Numbered from the stretch's first letter, positions 10,466 to 20,025 are shown. The stretch: 64,000 bases of DNA from Marinobacterium arenosum (GCF_019795155.1 NZ_JAILYN010000008.1:1-64000), one strand, 5' to 3'. A program made the numbers and translations. Notes: generated from the letters alone by a model not told the origin.

Positions 10466-12145
10466 ATGAGCGAGAGTTTTGCCGATCTCTTCGAAGAGAG
10501 TCTGAAAGACCTGGAGATGGCGCCCGGCGCCATCGTAACCGGCACCGTGATGGCGATCGAAAACGACTTCGTCATCGTCAACGCCGGTCTCAAGTCTGAG
10601 GGTATCATCGCTCGTGGTCAGTTCGAGGACGCCGATGGCGAACTGACTGTCGCCGTCGGCGACGAAGTCCGGGTGGCACTGGAGGCGGTCGAAGATGGCT
10701 TCGGCGCTACCCAACTGTCACGCGAGAAGGCCAAGCGGGCCGAAGCCTGGGCCGAGCTGGAGAAAGCCTTTGCCGCCGACGAAGTGGTCAAGGGCGCGAT
10801 CATCGGCAAGGTGCGCGGCGGTTTCACCGTCAACGTCAACAACATCCACGCCTTCCTGCCCGGCTCGCTGGTCGATATCCGGCCGGTGCGCGACACCTCC
10901 CACCTGGAGCAGCGCGAGCTGGAGTTCAAGCTGGTCAAGCTGGACGCCAAGCGCAACAACATCGTGGTTTCCCGCCGGGCGGTACTGGAAGCGGCCTTCT
11001 CCGAAGAACGCGCCAAGCTGCTGGAAAGCCTGGAAGAGGGCGCGGTGGTCAAGGGGCTGGTCAAGAACCTGACCGACTACGGCGCCTTCATCGATCTCGG
11101 CGGTATCGACGGCCTGCTGCATATCACCGATATCGCCTGGAAGCGGGTCAAGCATCCGAGCGAAATGCTGACCATCGGCGATGAGATCGACGTCAAGGTG
11201 CTCAAGTTCGACCGCGAACGCAACCGGGTGTCGCTCGGTATGAAGCAGCTGACCGATGACCCCTGGACCGCCTTGATCAAGGACTACCAGGTCGGCTCGA
11301 AGGTCAAGGCCAAGGTGACCAACCTGGCCGATTACGGCTGTTTCGCCGAGATCGCCGACGGCATCGAGGGGCTGGTGCATGTTTCCGAAATGGACTGGAC
11401 CAACAAGAATGTCCACCCGTCCAAGGTGGTACAGGTCGGTGACGAGATCGAGGTGATGGTGCTCGATATCGATAATGAACGGCGCCGCATCTCGCTGGGT
11501 ATGAAACAGTGCCGTGAGAACCCCTGGCAGGCGTTTGCCACCAGCCACCGCAAAGGGGACCGTTACACCGGTACGATCCGCTCGATCACCGATTTCGGGG
11601 TCTTTATCGGCCTGGAAGAAGGCATTGATGGTCTGGTGCACCTGTCCGATCTGTCCTGGGACGAGACGGGCGAAGAGGCGGTCAAGGCGTACCAGAAAGG
11701 TGACGAGGTCGAAGCGATGATTCTGTCGATCGACCCGGAGCGCGAACGTATCGCCCTGGGCATCAAGCAGCTGAACGAAGATCCGTTCAACGCCTTTGCC
11801 GGCGAACATAGCAAGGGCAGCCTGGTCAAAGGCACGGTGATCGAGGTAACGCCGCGGCTGGCACGGGTTGAGCTGGCGGATTCTGTCGAGGGCATTCTGA
11901 AGGTGGCCGAAGCGGCCCGCGACCGCACCGACAACCTGACCAGCCTGTACCATGTCGGCGATGAAATTGAAGCGGTGGTCGCCAGTGTCGACCGCCGTAA
12001 CCGGGCGTTGAACCTGTCCGTCAAGCAGTTGGAGCTGCAGCAGGAAAAACAGGCGATGCAGTCGATGAAAGAACAGGAAGCGGAAACTGCCGGGCCGACC
12101 ACCATCGGTGACCTGATCAAGGCCCAGATGAAGAAGGATTCCTGA
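10466..12145 (+). CDS. rpsA: 30S ribosomal protein S1
   Basis: A 559-residue protein, close to the 557 of E. coli S1, with six S1 (OB-fold) RNA-binding domains. Typical S1 signatures repeat, such as [44 protein letters not shown] and [20 protein letters not shown]. It docks mRNA on the 30S subunit. The start [12 protein letters not shown] at 10466 is preferred to an ATG 12 nt upstream, because it matches family N-termini and has GAGGATGG about 9 nt upstream. It lies 35 nt after cmk and upstream of ihfB, the usual order. Confidence 0.98.
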   Translation: MSESFADLFEESLKDLEMAPGAIVTGTVMAIENDFVIVNAGLKSEGIIARGQFEDADGELTVAVGDEVRVALEAVEDGFGATQLSREKAKRAEAWAELEKAFAADEVVKGAIIGKVRGGFTVNVNNIHAFLPGSLVDIRPVRDTSHLEQRELEFKLVKLDAKRNNIVVSRRAVLEAAFSEERAKLLESLEEGAVVKGLVKNLTDYGAFIDLGGIDGLLHITDIAWKRVKHPSEMLTIGDEIDVKVLKFDRERNRVSLGMKQLTDDPWTALIKDYQVGSKVKAKVTNLADYGCFAEIADGIEGLVHVSEMDWTNKNVHPSKVVQVGDEIEVMVLDIDNERRRISLGMKQCRENPWQAFATSHRKGDRYTGTIRSITDFGVFIGLEEGIDGLVHLSDLSWDETGEEAVKAYQKGDEVEAMILSIDPERERIALGIKQLNEDPFNAFAGEHSKGSLVKGTVIEVTPRLARVELADSVEGILKVAEAARDRTDNLTSLYHVGDEIEAVVASVDRRNRALNLSVKQLELQQEKQAMQSMKEQEAETAGPTTIGDLIKAQMKKDS

Positions 12146-12214
12146 ATCTGAGAGGCGCCGGGACAGCGGCCGTTGGATGTACGCTGTGGCGAACGATAGT
12201 CCGGAGGGGAACGC

Positions 12215-12508
12215 ATGACCAAGTCTGAGCTGATAGAACGCCTCGTCGATCGGCATGAGCAGTTGTCGGTTAAGGATGTCGAGTTGGCCGTTAAAACGAT
12301 GTTGGACCAGATGACCGAGGCGCTTTCGCATGGCGACCGTATCGAGATCCGTGGCTTTGGCAGTTTTTCACTGCATTACCGGGCACCGCGGGTCGGTCGC
12401 AACCCGAAAACCGGTGCTTCGGTTTCACTGACCGCTAAGTACGTACCGCATTTCAAACCCGGCAAGGAACTGCGTGAACAGGTTAACGACAGCCTGCTGC
12501 GCGATTAA
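12215..12508 (+). CDS. ihfB: Integration host factor subunit beta
   Basis: A 97-residue HU/IHF-family DNA-bending protein. The fold signature [28 protein letters not shown] is near residues 40-68, and the proline that intercalates at the DNA kink is in the NPKTG arm. It forms a heterodimer with IhfA (not in the window). A strong SD (GGAGGGG) precedes the ATG. Placement between rpsA and lapA is conserved in gammaproteobacteria. Confidence 0.98.
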   Translation: MTKSELIERLVDRHEQLSVKDVELAVKTMLDQMTEALSHGDRIEIRGFGSFSLHYRAPRVGRNPKTGASVSLTAKYVPHFKPGKELREQVNDSLLRD

Positions 12509-12549
12509 CATGGCCCTGCTGGCCGGATACACAATGGAGACCACCCTCT

Positions 12550-12855
12550 GTGCGTTGGTTAAAAACTCTGCTTATCGGCGCTCTGTGCCTTATTGCCCTG
12601 CTGGTCGGGGTTCTGTTCACCATCCATAATACCCAGACCGTTGCGATCGACCTGGTGTTTGTGCAACTACCGCAAGCCAGCCTGTCGCTCTGGTTGATGG
12701 CCTTCCTGCTGCTCGGAGCCGCGCTCGGCATGCTGGTCAGCCTGATGGCCTTGCTGGTGCTGCGCACCCGGCTGGGTGCCGCCAGGCGCCGTTTCAACCA
12801 CGCCCAGAAAGAGCTGGACCAGCTGCGCACCGCAGCGCTGAAAGATGGCGCCTGA
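12550..12855 (+). CDS. lapA: Lipopolysaccharide assembly protein LapA domain protein
   Basis: A 101-residue inner-membrane protein of the LapA (DUF1049) family. Two hydrophobic helices lie near residues 5-27 and 42-68, followed by a basic, coiled-coil-like C-terminal tail (RRRFNHAQKELDQLRTAAL). In E. coli, LapA acts with LapB to balance LPS synthesis. It starts with GTG; the nearest purine-rich element is GGAGACC. The end overlaps lapB by 11 nt. Confidence 0.9.
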   Translation: MRWLKTLLIGALCLIALLVGVLFTIHNTQTVAIDLVFVQLPQASLSLWLMAFLLLGAALGMLVSLMALLVLRTRLGAARRRFNHAQKELDQLRTAALKDGA

Positions 12856-14032
12856 TTTTCAGAGCTATCTTTTCATCGTTCCACTGTTCCTGGCCGTCGC
12901 GATCGGCTGGTGGCTCGGCCGTCGCCAGAAAAAGGTCGACCACCGCCCGGCGGCCAATCTGAGCAACGAATACTTCACCGGTCTGGATTACCTGCTGAAC
13001 GAGCGGATGGATGAAGCGATTGAAAGCTTCATCCGTGCGCTGGAAATCAATTCTGATACCATTCCCGCCCATCTGGCATTGGCCAAGCTGTTTCGGCGCA
13101 AGGGCGATGTCGACCGGGCGATCAAGCTGCACCAGAATCTGCTGGCCCGTCCTGACCTGTCGCGCAACGATTTCATCCGAATCCAGATGGCGCTGGCGCG
13201 GGATTATTTTGCTGTTGGCCTGCTCGATCGGGCGGAGAACCTGCTTGACGAGATCATCCGTCAGAATCCACCGAAGGAGAGTCGCTTCAAGGCGCTGTCG
13301 CTGCTGATCAAGTTGTATGAGAAGGAGGGCGAGTGGCACCAGGCGCTGGATACTGCCGCCCGGATGACGCTGGATGAGCTGAAGCCATTGCATCGTGAGC
13401 TGGCGCACTACTGCTGTGAACTGGCCGAGCAGGCGATTGCCCGGCAGGGCTATGAGGAGGCCCAGGGGCACCTGCGCCAAGCGACCCAGTATGACCCGCA
13501 GTCGGTGCGGGTCGGCCTGCTGGATGCGCGACTGGCGATGGCCCAGCAACAGTGGAAGACGGCGATCCGTCATCTAACCCAGGTGGTCGAACGGGATCCG
13601 CTGTTTGTCTCGGAAATCCTGGCGGATCTGCGCCACTGCTATGCTGAGTGTGGCAGACGTGAAGAGTTTGCCCGCTACCTGCAGAGTTGCATGGCCCAGG
13701 CACCGTCCACCTCGGTGATGTTGATGCTGGCCGACCAGATCAAGCAGCAGCGGGGGCTTTATGCCGCCGGCAGCTATGTCACCGAGGAGCTGAAAAAGCG
13801 GCCCTCGGTGAAGGGCTTCAACCGATTGATCGATATGCATATCGAGCACGGTTCGGAAAGTGCCCGCGACAGCCTGCGGGTATTGCGTGGCTTGACCGGC
13901 CAACTGGAGTTGTCCAAGCCGGTTTATCGCTGCAACAGCTGCGGCTTTTCCGGCAAGACATTGCATTGGCAGTGCCCCTCCTGCCAGAAATGGGGGGTGA
14001 CCAAGCCGATTCAGGGGCTTGAAGGCGAATAA
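12845..14032 (+). CDS. lapB: Lipopolysaccharide assembly protein LapB (YciM), TPR and rubredoxin-type
   Basis: A 395-residue protein (E. coli: 389). An N-terminal anchor helix (residues 7-21) is followed by TPR repeats (for example IPAHLALAKLFRRKGDVDRAIKLHQNL) and a C-terminal rubredoxin-like metal site with two CxxC pairs (YRCNSCGF and QCPSCQKWG). In E. coli LapB couples LPS synthesis to FtsH-mediated LpxC turnover. The start overlaps lapA, implying coupled translation. Anchor, TPRs and both cysteine pairs are intact. Confidence 0.95.
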   Translation: MAPDFQSYLFIVPLFLAVAIGWWLGRRQKKVDHRPAANLSNEYFTGLDYLLNERMDEAIESFIRALEINSDTIPAHLALAKLFRRKGDVDRAIKLHQNLLARPDLSRNDFIRIQMALARDYFAVGLLDRAENLLDEIIRQNPPKESRFKALSLLIKLYEKEGEWHQALDTAARMTLDELKPLHRELAHYCCELAEQAIARQGYEEAQGHLRQATQYDPQSVRVGLLDARLAMAQQQWKTAIRHLTQVVERDPLFVSEILADLRHCYAECGRREEFARYLQSCMAQAPSTSVMLMLADQIKQQRGLYAAGSYVTEELKKRPSVKGFNRLIDMHIEHGSESARDSLRVLRGLTGQLELSKPVYRCNSCGFSGKTLHWQCPSCQKWGVTKPIQGLEGE

Positions 14033-14051
14033 TTGTTAGAAGAGATGATAG

Positions 14052-14765
14052 ATGAGTGTTGATCTGAACCGAGTACTGGTAGCCCTGGATTATGCGGACT
14101 CTGAAGCGGCGCTGGCGATGGCGGAGCGGCTCGATCCGACCCGTTGTCGAGTCAAGGTGGGCAAGGAACTGTTCACCCGTAGCGGTCCGGCAATCGTTGA
14201 GGCACTGCAGGGCAAGGGCTTCGAACTCTTTCTGGACCTGAAATTCCACGATATCCCCAATACCACCGCCAAGGCGGTTCGCGCGGCGGCCGAGTTGGGC
14301 GTCTGGATGGTCAACGTGCACGCCTGTGGTGGTCGTCGGATGATGGAAGCCGCTCGCGACGAGCTGGAAAAGGTCAATGGTGCCAACACCCTGCTGATCG
14401 CGGTGACCGTACTGACCAGCATGGAGCGCAGCGACCTGGCCGATATCGGCCTGGATATCGACCCGCTGGAGCAGGTCAAGCGGCTGGCACAGCTGACCGA
14501 ACGCAGTGGTCTGGACGGCGTGGTCTGCTCCGCTCAGGAGGTGCAGCCGTTGCGTGAGATCATCGGCCGCGACTTCAAACTGGTGACACCGGGTATCCGG
14601 CCGGCCGATGCCGAGCAGGGCGATCAGCGGCGGATCATGACCCCGGCCGAAGCGCTACGGGCCGGCAGTGACTACCTGGTGATCGGTCGACCGATTACCC
14701 GGGCAGACAATCCCGACGAGGCGTTGAAACGTATCGAGGCGGAAGTGCAGAGCGTCATTGGTTGA
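14052..14765 (+). CDS. pyrF: Orotidine 5'-phosphate decarboxylase
   Basis: A 237-residue TIM-barrel enzyme that makes UMP from OMP. The catalytic Asp-Lys-Asp network is visible in [12 protein letters not shown] near residues 60-71, with the phosphate-binding VTPGIRP and VIGRPIT segments towards the C-terminus. Length matches the family. It starts 19 nt after lapB with AGAAGAGATG as SD region, and is followed by a clear terminator. Confidence 0.97.
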   Translation: MSVDLNRVLVALDYADSEAALAMAERLDPTRCRVKVGKELFTRSGPAIVEALQGKGFELFLDLKFHDIPNTTAKAVRAAAELGVWMVNVHACGGRRMMEAARDELEKVNGANTLLIAVTVLTSMERSDLADIGLDIDPLEQVKRLAQLTERSGLDGVVCSAQEVQPLREIIGRDFKLVTPGIRPADAEQGDQRRIMTPAEALRAGSDYLVIGRPITRADNPDEALKRIEAEVQSVIG

Positions 14766-14793
14766 AATTCGGCCAATCTCTGGTAGAAAGGGA

Positions 14794-14825
14794 AGGGTTG
14801 GTTGCATTGTAACCAACCTTTTTTA
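14794..14825 (+). terminator. Terminator after pyrF
   Basis: An 8-bp perfect stem GGTTGGTT (14796-14803) and AACCAACC (14811-14818) with a 7-nt loop is followed by T6. It lies 31 nt after the pyrF stop. Confidence 0.88.
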
Positions 14826-14857
14826 TACCTACCAAAATCCGAATGGGAGATTCACGG

Positions 14858-15145
14858 ATGAAATACCCACATTGGAGCCGCCTGCTGGCGGCTGTACTCT
14901 TTGCTGTCGTCGCCAACCTGAGCTGGGCCCAGCCGCCGATCGATCTGAACAGCGCTACCGTTGAACAGTTGACGGCACTGCGTGGTATCGGGCCGAGCAA
15001 GGCTCAGGCGATCGTGCAGTACCGCACCGAGCATGGTGCGTTCACATCCATTGAGCAGTTGCTGGAGGTCAAGGGAGTGGGTCGTTCGATCCTGACCAAG
15101 AACGAAGGCATGCTGCAGCTCGGACAGCAGTCGAACGCGCAGTAG
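14858..15145 (+). CDS. ComEA-like helix-hairpin-helix protein
   Basis: A 95-residue protein with a signal peptide (residues 1 to about 24, ending SWA-Q) and a C-terminal pair of helix-hairpin-helix motifs (IDLNSATVEQLTALRGIGPSKAQAI and SIEQLLEVKGVG). This is the ComEA fold, which binds double-stranded DNA non-specifically. In competent bacteria periplasmic ComEA pulls in DNA, but many gammaproteobacteria carry such small paralogues without proven transformation. An upstream in-frame ATG at 14843 is possible, but 14858 gives a proper signal peptide and has GGGAGA about 10 nt upstream. The stop codon is part of a 9-nt tandem repeat. Confidence 0.85.
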   Translation: MKYPHWSRLLAAVLFAVVANLSWAQPPIDLNSATVEQLTALRGIGPSKAQAIVQYRTEHGAFTSIEQLLEVKGVGRSILTKNEGMLQLGQQSNAQ

Positions 15146-15175
15146 GTGCATTAGGTGCATTAGGTGTATTAGGTA
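15143..15175. repeat. 9-nt tandem repeat TAGGTGCAT
   Basis: Units at 15143, 15152 and 15161 (the third with T for C), plus a partial fourth. The first unit supplies the comEA stop codon, so expansion or contraction would not alter the protein. Confidence 0.7.
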
Positions 15176-15180
15176 AAACC

Positions 15181-15210
15181 GGGCGGCCCGGCGCTGAGCC
15201 GGCGTCGCCC
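15181..15210 (+). terminator. GC-rich hairpin after comEA-like gene
   Basis: GGGCG-gc-CCGGC, loop GCTGA, then GCCGG-cgt-CGCCC forms a two-part stem. No T tract follows, so termination is only a suggestion. Confidence 0.35.
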
Positions 15211-15290
15211 CATTCGCTTCTCTGGATCTGCTTTATTGTGCGTAAATGCGCGCAGCGCGTGACTTTCCTTAAATAAACCGCATAACCCTT

Positions 15291-15330
15291 TCTCACCGAT
15301 TCTCACCGAATCTCACCGAATCTCACCGCA
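15291..15330. repeat. Four 10-nt tandem repeats TCTCACCGAA
   Basis: Units begin at 15291, 15301, 15311 and 15321; the outer two each differ at the end (GAT, GCA). They lie just left of the IS5-type MITE in a gene-free stretch. The rest of 15211-15290 holds nothing recognised. Confidence 0.75.
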
Positions 15331-15341
15331 CGGCCGGTTAG

Positions 15342-15655
15342 GGAACCTGTGAATAAGTCCCTTATGTTCTCTGCGGGCTCTAGAACGGTCAGATGCACGA
15401 AAGGCAGCGCAGCGGAATGACGCGTCCTTTCCAAGCTGCCTGACAAAGCAGATGGCCGTTCTAGAACTCGCCCTCCGGGGCTGTCGGTGGTCCGGCACCC
15501 GGGCAATCAGAGCTCTGCGTTAACGATTTACGTCCGGCCGGCGCTCCGGGGACAACCAGTACGCCTGTAATCGTTGCCTTTATGCCCTTGCGTGTGGGTA
15601 TTGATCTCTGATCGCTCCGACAGCCAGAGGCCCAAGGGACTTGTTCACAGGTTCC
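15342..15655. mobile_element. IS5-family MITE, 314 bp, with TTAG target duplication
   Basis: Terminal inverted repeats of 22 bp at 15342-15363 and 15634-15655 match at 21 positions. The end GGAACCTGTGAAYAAGTCCC closely resembles the IS5 terminus (GGAAGGTGCGAAYAAGTCCC, from memory). The 4-bp direct repeat TTAG flanks it at 15338-15341 and 15656-15659, agreeing with the YTAR target duplications of the IS5 group. No transposase reading frame is present. Inside, nested inverted repeats (TCTAGAACGG at 15379 with 15456; AGGCAGC at 15402 with 15435) form a long hairpin. The right end lies 10 nt from the stop of the AEC transporter gene. Confidence 0.85.
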
Positions 15656-15665
15656 TTAGTTCAAC

Positions 15666-16559
15666 TCATAAAATAAACGCCAGCGTTAGCGGGATGAACA
15701 GCAAACTGGCCATATTGCCGAGCAGTACGATCGAGGCGACCTGTTGCGGTTCCTGCTGGTATTTCTCCGACAGCATGTAGTTCAGCACCGCCGGCGGCAG
15801 CGCGCCGAACAGCAGCAGGTAGCCGAACTGCACCGGGTCCAGCTGCAGCACCAATTGTGCCAGCAGTGCCATCAGCACGCCGCTGAGCGGGCAGAGCAGC
15901 GCGCCGAGCAGGCCGATCCGCCACTGGCCGAAATCCACGTAGGTCATCCGTACCCCCAGCGCGAACAGCATCAACGGGATCGAGATCTGGCCCAGCATAT
16001 CGATGAAGGTGTGCAGCGCGGTTGGCAACACCCAGCCGGACAGGCTCCAGCCGATGCCGGCGGCACTGGCCAGGATGATCGGTGTGGTCAGCAGCGACAG
16101 CAGCCGGGTACGGTGATCCAGGGTATAGATGCCGACGGTGAAGTGCAGGGTGTTCTCGACGATGAACAGCACCACCGCCGCCGGCAGCGCCTGCTCGCCG
16201 AACGCCAGCACCACCAGCGGAATGCCCAGGTTACCGCTGTTGTTGTACATCATCGGCGGCAGGAAGGTCTTCAGGTTCAGGTGCAGCAGTTTGCACACCG
16301 GCAACAGCAGCAGTCCGGAGCCGAGTACCACGGCGCCGGCGCCGATCGCCAGTTGCGAGTAGTCGGCCAGCTGGAACGACTTGGCCGACATCACCGAGAA
16401 GATCAGCGCCGGGATGAAGATATCCAGGTTGAGCTTGTTGGGTAGCGCCATATCCGGCGCATGGCGGCGGGCGTAGATAAAGCCCACGGCGACGATCGCG
16501 GTCAGCGGAAAAACGGTCTGGAAGATGCGATCCAGCAAACTCAGCGTGGTGGCGTCCAT
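15666..16559 (-). CDS. AEC-family transporter (auxin efflux carrier type)
   Basis: A 297-residue membrane protein with about ten hydrophobic helices, beginning LLDRIFQTVFPLTAIVAVGFIYARR. The NLGIPLVVLAFGEQAL segment and the break of about 30 residues between two five-helix halves are typical of the AEC/PIN-like family, which exports or imports small carboxylates in bacteria. Substrate cannot be read from sequence; neighbouring lactate genes make an organic acid plausible. The ATG at 16559 fits family N-termini better than an earlier in-frame ATG. The MITE ends immediately beyond its stop. Confidence 0.8.
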   Translation of the reverse strand: MDATTLSLLDRIFQTVFPLTAIVAVGFIYARRHAPDMALPNKLNLDIFIPALIFSVMSAKSFQLADYSQLAIGAGAVVLGSGLLLLPVCKLLHLNLKTFLPPMMYNNSGNLGIPLVVLAFGEQALPAAVVLFIVENTLHFTVGIYTLDHRTRLLSLLTTPIILASAAGIGWSLSGWVLPTALHTFIDMLGQISIPLMLFALGVRMTYVDFGQWRIGLLGALLCPLSGVLMALLAQLVLQLDPVQFGYLLLFGALPPAVLNYMLSEKYQQEPQQVASIVLLGNMASLLFIPLTLAFIL

Positions 16560-16637
16560 GTACGGCTCCGACGGCAGGGCGGGAAACAGGCTAGCCCCGC
16601 CCGGCAGCACTCGCAGCTGCCGGGCGGGGGACTAAGG

Positions 16638-17126
16638 TTACACGTATTGCTTGCCGGTCGGAACGGCCAGCACCGGTACCTTGGCGTGCCGGGTCACCTG
16701 GTGGGTGGTCGGGCTGTGGTGACCGAAGCGGTTCTCGTTGCCCATCACGATCAGGTCAACCTGCTGGCGCTTGGCGACATTCAGAATCTGGTCGGTATGG
16801 TTGCCCTCTTCGACGATGATCTCGATATCCAGTTCGGGGCGCGGGTCGAGCGTGCTCAGTTCCTCCTCGCAGAACTTGCTGACCCGCTCGCGCATCAACT
16901 GCTTGATCTGGTCGATCCCCTCGTCATGAACCTTCTTGACCAGGTCGTTCGGCAGGTAGTTCTGGATCAGGGCCTGGCCCATCTCGCCCATCGGCTCCAC
17001 CACGTGCAGCATCAGGATCTTGGCGTCGTTGGCCAGTGCCTGGCGTACCGCCTGGCGGAACACCGGCCGGGTGTGTTCGCTCAGCGAGCTGGTGTAGAGG
17101 ATGGTGTTGATCTCTGGTAGTGCCAT
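16638..17126 (-). CDS. Universal stress protein, UspA family
   Basis: A 162-residue single-domain Usp. It begins ILYTSSLSEHTRPVFRQAV, carries LMLHVVEP after the first helix, and ends with VMGNENRFGHHSPTTHQVTRHAKVPVLAV, the Usp C-terminal nucleotide-site region. The start at 17126 has AGGAGG 8 nt upstream. It is 25 nt downstream of the D-lactate dehydrogenase gene on the same strand, so it is probably the last gene of the TRAP/lactate operon. Specific role unknown. Confidence 0.85.
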   Translation of the reverse strand: MALPEINTILYTSSLSEHTRPVFRQAVRQALANDAKILMLHVVEPMGEMGQALIQNYLPNDLVKKVHDEGIDQIKQLMRERVSKFCEEELSTLDPRPELDIEIIVEEGNHTDQILNVAKRQQVDLIVMGNENRFGHHSPTTHQVTRHAKVPVLAVPTGKQYV

Positions 17127-17151
17127 AGCGTTGTGCCTCCTAAAAGCAGAT

Positions 17152-20025
17152 TCAGAATTCCTTGGCCTGAATCCGACGGTTGTCTTCACTGGCGCTGTCG
17201 CTCAGTTTGGGTTGCGAGCAACGGTCCATCAGGTAGACGATGGATTGGTAATCGATGCCGCTGTGGTGGCTCAGGCCGATCTCGCAGGTGCGGCTGGTGG
17301 AGTAACCGCTCTGGCAGCCCTGCACCGCATCTTTCAAGGTCCGCAGCGCCGATGCATTCAGCTCCGGTGTACTGAAGCCCTTGTCGCCGGCGAAGCCGCA
17401 ACAGGTGATCTGGTCGGGTACCACCAGTTTACGACTGCAGCGTGACAGAATCCGTTTCAGTTTTTCGGCCTGGCCCATCCGGCTGGCGGAGCAGGTGATA
17501 TGCAACGCCACCGGCCCGTCGATCGGCTGGAACAGCAACCGGTCGAGCAGGAATCGGTCGATAAAGTCGACGCTGTCATACAGTTTAAGCCGGCTATCGA
17601 GCTTTTCGCCCAGTCGCAGCGAGCAGGGGCTGGTATCGGAGTAGACTGGGATGCGGCCGTTGTCGGTCGCTTCCAGCAGCGCCTGCTCCAGCTCGCTGGA
17701 TTTATAGTCGGCCGCCTCGAACATCCCCTTGGACTGGAACGGCATGCCGCAGCAGAGCTGCTCCAGCCGCGGTGGGTAGATCACCTGGTAGCCGGCCTTG
17801 CGCAGCAGCGTCTCGGTGACCTCGGCCAGCGACCGGGTATCGTCGGCACCACGGGCCGGCCCCATGGTGCGGCTGGCGCAGCTGGGCAGGTAGACCACCT
17901 GGGGTGCATCGCCGTCCGACGGTTGTGGCGGTTGCGGCTTGATCTTCGGTGCCGCGGTCGGCATCGCCGGGCTCCACTGCTGCACCCGGCCGCCGCTGAG
18001 CTTGCGGGCGCTGCCGGTGATCGCCGACATCGCCTTGCTGCCGATCAGGCCGTGCATCATATCGGCGCCCTTGAAGGCGACCCGGGAGGCTTGGCCGATG
18101 CCGGCGTAGTGTTCGGCCAGCCACTGGGCCAGCTTGGTATGGTTCTCGTTGTTGCGGCTGCGGATCGAACGGGTCAGGTTGCCGGTGTTGATGCCGACCG
18201 GGCAGGCGGTAGAGCAGAGCCCGCAGGCGGCGCAGGTTTCGTCGCCCTGGTACTGGTACTCTTTGCGCAGCTCGGCCAGCCGCTGCGGGTCTTCGCCACT
18301 GGCTTCCAGCCGGGCGATCTCGCGCCAGATGACGATCCGCTGGCGCGGCGTCAGGGTCAGGTCGCGGGACGGGCAGCTCGGTTCGCAGAAACCGCACTCG
18401 ATGCACTTATCCACAATCGGGTCGGCCGCCGGCAGCGGCTTGAGGTTTTCCACATGCACCCGGTCGTTGCGGTTCAGCACCACGCCGGGGTTGAGGATAT
18501 TGTGAGGATCGAGCAGCTCCTTCAGCTGCCACATCAGCGCGTAGGCTTCGCTGCCCCACTCCAGTTCGACGTAGGGTGCCATGTTGCGGCCGGTGCCGTG
18601 TTCCGCCTTCAGCGAGCCGTCGTAGCGGCCGACCACCATCGCGCAGACATCGTCCATCAGCCCCTCGTAACGGTCGATCTCCGCCTGGCTGTCGAACGCC
18701 TGGGTGAACACGAAATGCAGGTTGCCCTCCAGCGCGTGGCCGAAGATCAGCGCCTCGTCGTAGTGCCATTTCTGGAACAGCTGATGCAGGTCGTGTACCG
18801 CCTGGGCCAGCTGCTCGACCGGAAAGGCCACGTCCTCGATGATCACCGTGGTGCCGGTCTGCCGCACCGCGCCGACCGCCGGGAACAGCCCCTTGCGGAT
18901 CGCCCAGTAGCGGGCGCATTCGTCCGGATCGGTCGAGAATTCGACCGGTTTGGCGGTGTCCAGCGCGGCGATCGAGGCCTTGATCTGCTCGACCTGGCGG
19001 GCCAGGCTGTCGGCATCGGCGGCGCGGGTTTCCACCAGCAGTGCGGCGGCGTCCTCCGGCAGTTCGCGGATGAACGCCGGCATGCCCGGCTGCGCCTCCA
19101 CTGAACGCAGGCCGGCCCGGTCCATCAGCTCGACCGCCGCCACCGGGGCCCGCTTCAGCAGTGCCACCGCCTCGCAGGTGGTGCGCACGCTGTTGAAGAA
19201 GATCAGCGCCGAGGCCTTGTTCGGATGCTCGTCGACGGTGCGGTAGGTGATCTCCGACATGAAGCCGAGGGTGCCCTCGGAGCCGATCATCAGGTGCTGC
19301 AGGATATCGATCGGGTCTTCGAAGTCGACCAGCGCATTGAGCGCATAGCCGGTGGTGTTCTTGAGCCGGTATTTGTGCTCGATCCGCTGGCGCAGCGTGT
19401 CGTTGGCGCGGGTCTGGCGGGCCAGTGCGTCCAGTGCGTCCAGCAGCCCTTTGTGGCTACTGCGGAATTGACCGACCGAGGCGCTGTCGCCGGTGTCCAA
19501 CAGGCTGCCGTCGGCCAGCACCAGGCGCATGCTTTTCAGCGTGCGGTAGCTGTTCTGAGCGGTGCCGCAACACATGCCGGAGGCGTTGTTGGCGGCGATG
19601 CCGCCGACCTTGGCGGCGTTGATCGAGGCCGGGTCGGGGCCGATCTTCTTGTTGAACGGCGCCAGGTAGCGGTTGGCATGACCGCCGATCACGCCCGGCT
19701 GCAGGGCGATCTCGCTGGCGTCTTCGTTGATCCGGTGATCGCGCCAACCGTCACCGAGCTGGATCAGCACCGAATCGGTCACCGCCTGGCCGGACAGGCT
19801 GGTGCCGGCGGCGCGGAAGGTGATCGGGATCTGCTGTTCGGTGGCCAGTTGGACGATGCGGATCACTTCAGCTTCCGACTCCACCCGTACCACCAGTTGT
19901 GGGATCAGCCGGTAGAAGCTGGCGTCGGTGCCATAGGCCAGGGTGCGCAGCGGATCGTGGATCAGCCGCTGTTCGGGAATGAATGTCTTGAGCCGGTCGT
20001 AGAACGCCTGGTATGCCGGTTTCAT
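17152..20025 (-). CDS. FAD/Fe-S D-lactate dehydrogenase (Dld-II / LldE type)
   Basis: A 957-residue flavoprotein. The N-terminal half is a FAD-binding PCMH domain (ITFRAAGTSLSGQA near residue 65) and FAD-oxidase C domain. The C-terminal half has two [4Fe-4S] motifs starting at C541 (CIECGFCEPSCP) and C598 (CAACGLCSTACP), then a CCG-type domain (CCGFAGDKGF). This arrangement matches the quinone-linked D-lactate dehydrogenase of Pseudomonas; YdiJ-type 2-hydroxyglutarate oxidases are related, so substrate is partly inferred from the TRAP genes and pdhR nearby. The start MKPAYQAFYDRLKTF at 20025 gives the family N-terminus. Confidence 0.85.
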   Translation of the reverse strand: MKPAYQAFYDRLKTFIPEQRLIHDPLRTLAYGTDASFYRLIPQLVVRVESEAEVIRIVQLATEQQIPITFRAAGTSLSGQAVTDSVLIQLGDGWRDHRINEDASEIALQPGVIGGHANRYLAPFNKKIGPDPASINAAKVGGIAANNASGMCCGTAQNSYRTLKSMRLVLADGSLLDTGDSASVGQFRSSHKGLLDALDALARQTRANDTLRQRIEHKYRLKNTTGYALNALVDFEDPIDILQHLMIGSEGTLGFMSEITYRTVDEHPNKASALIFFNSVRTTCEAVALLKRAPVAAVELMDRAGLRSVEAQPGMPAFIRELPEDAAALLVETRAADADSLARQVEQIKASIAALDTAKPVEFSTDPDECARYWAIRKGLFPAVGAVRQTGTTVIIEDVAFPVEQLAQAVHDLHQLFQKWHYDEALIFGHALEGNLHFVFTQAFDSQAEIDRYEGLMDDVCAMVVGRYDGSLKAEHGTGRNMAPYVELEWGSEAYALMWQLKELLDPHNILNPGVVLNRNDRVHVENLKPLPAADPIVDKCIECGFCEPSCPSRDLTLTPRQRIVIWREIARLEASGEDPQRLAELRKEYQYQGDETCAACGLCSTACPVGINTGNLTRSIRSRNNENHTKLAQWLAEHYAGIGQASRVAFKGADMMHGLIGSKAMSAITGSARKLSGGRVQQWSPAMPTAAPKIKPQPPQPSDGDAPQVVYLPSCASRTMGPARGADDTRSLAEVTETLLRKAGYQVIYPPRLEQLCCGMPFQSKGMFEAADYKSSELEQALLEATDNGRIPVYSDTSPCSLRLGEKLDSRLKLYDSVDFIDRFLLDRLLFQPIDGPVALHITCSASRMGQAEKLKRILSRCSRKLVVPDQITCCGFAGDKGFSTPELNASALRTLKDAVQGCQSGYSTSRTCEIGLSHHSGIDYQSIVYLMDRCSQPKLSDSASEDNRRIQAKEF

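Noticed and set aside
15291-15330. CRISPR array
   Set aside because: Units are 10 nt and directly adjacent with no spacers; the 14-nt array at 29649-29718 is rejected for the same reason.
15303-15506. Small frames inside the MITE as a transposase remnant
   Set aside because: Their products show no DDE-transposase motif and follow the inverted-repeat structure.
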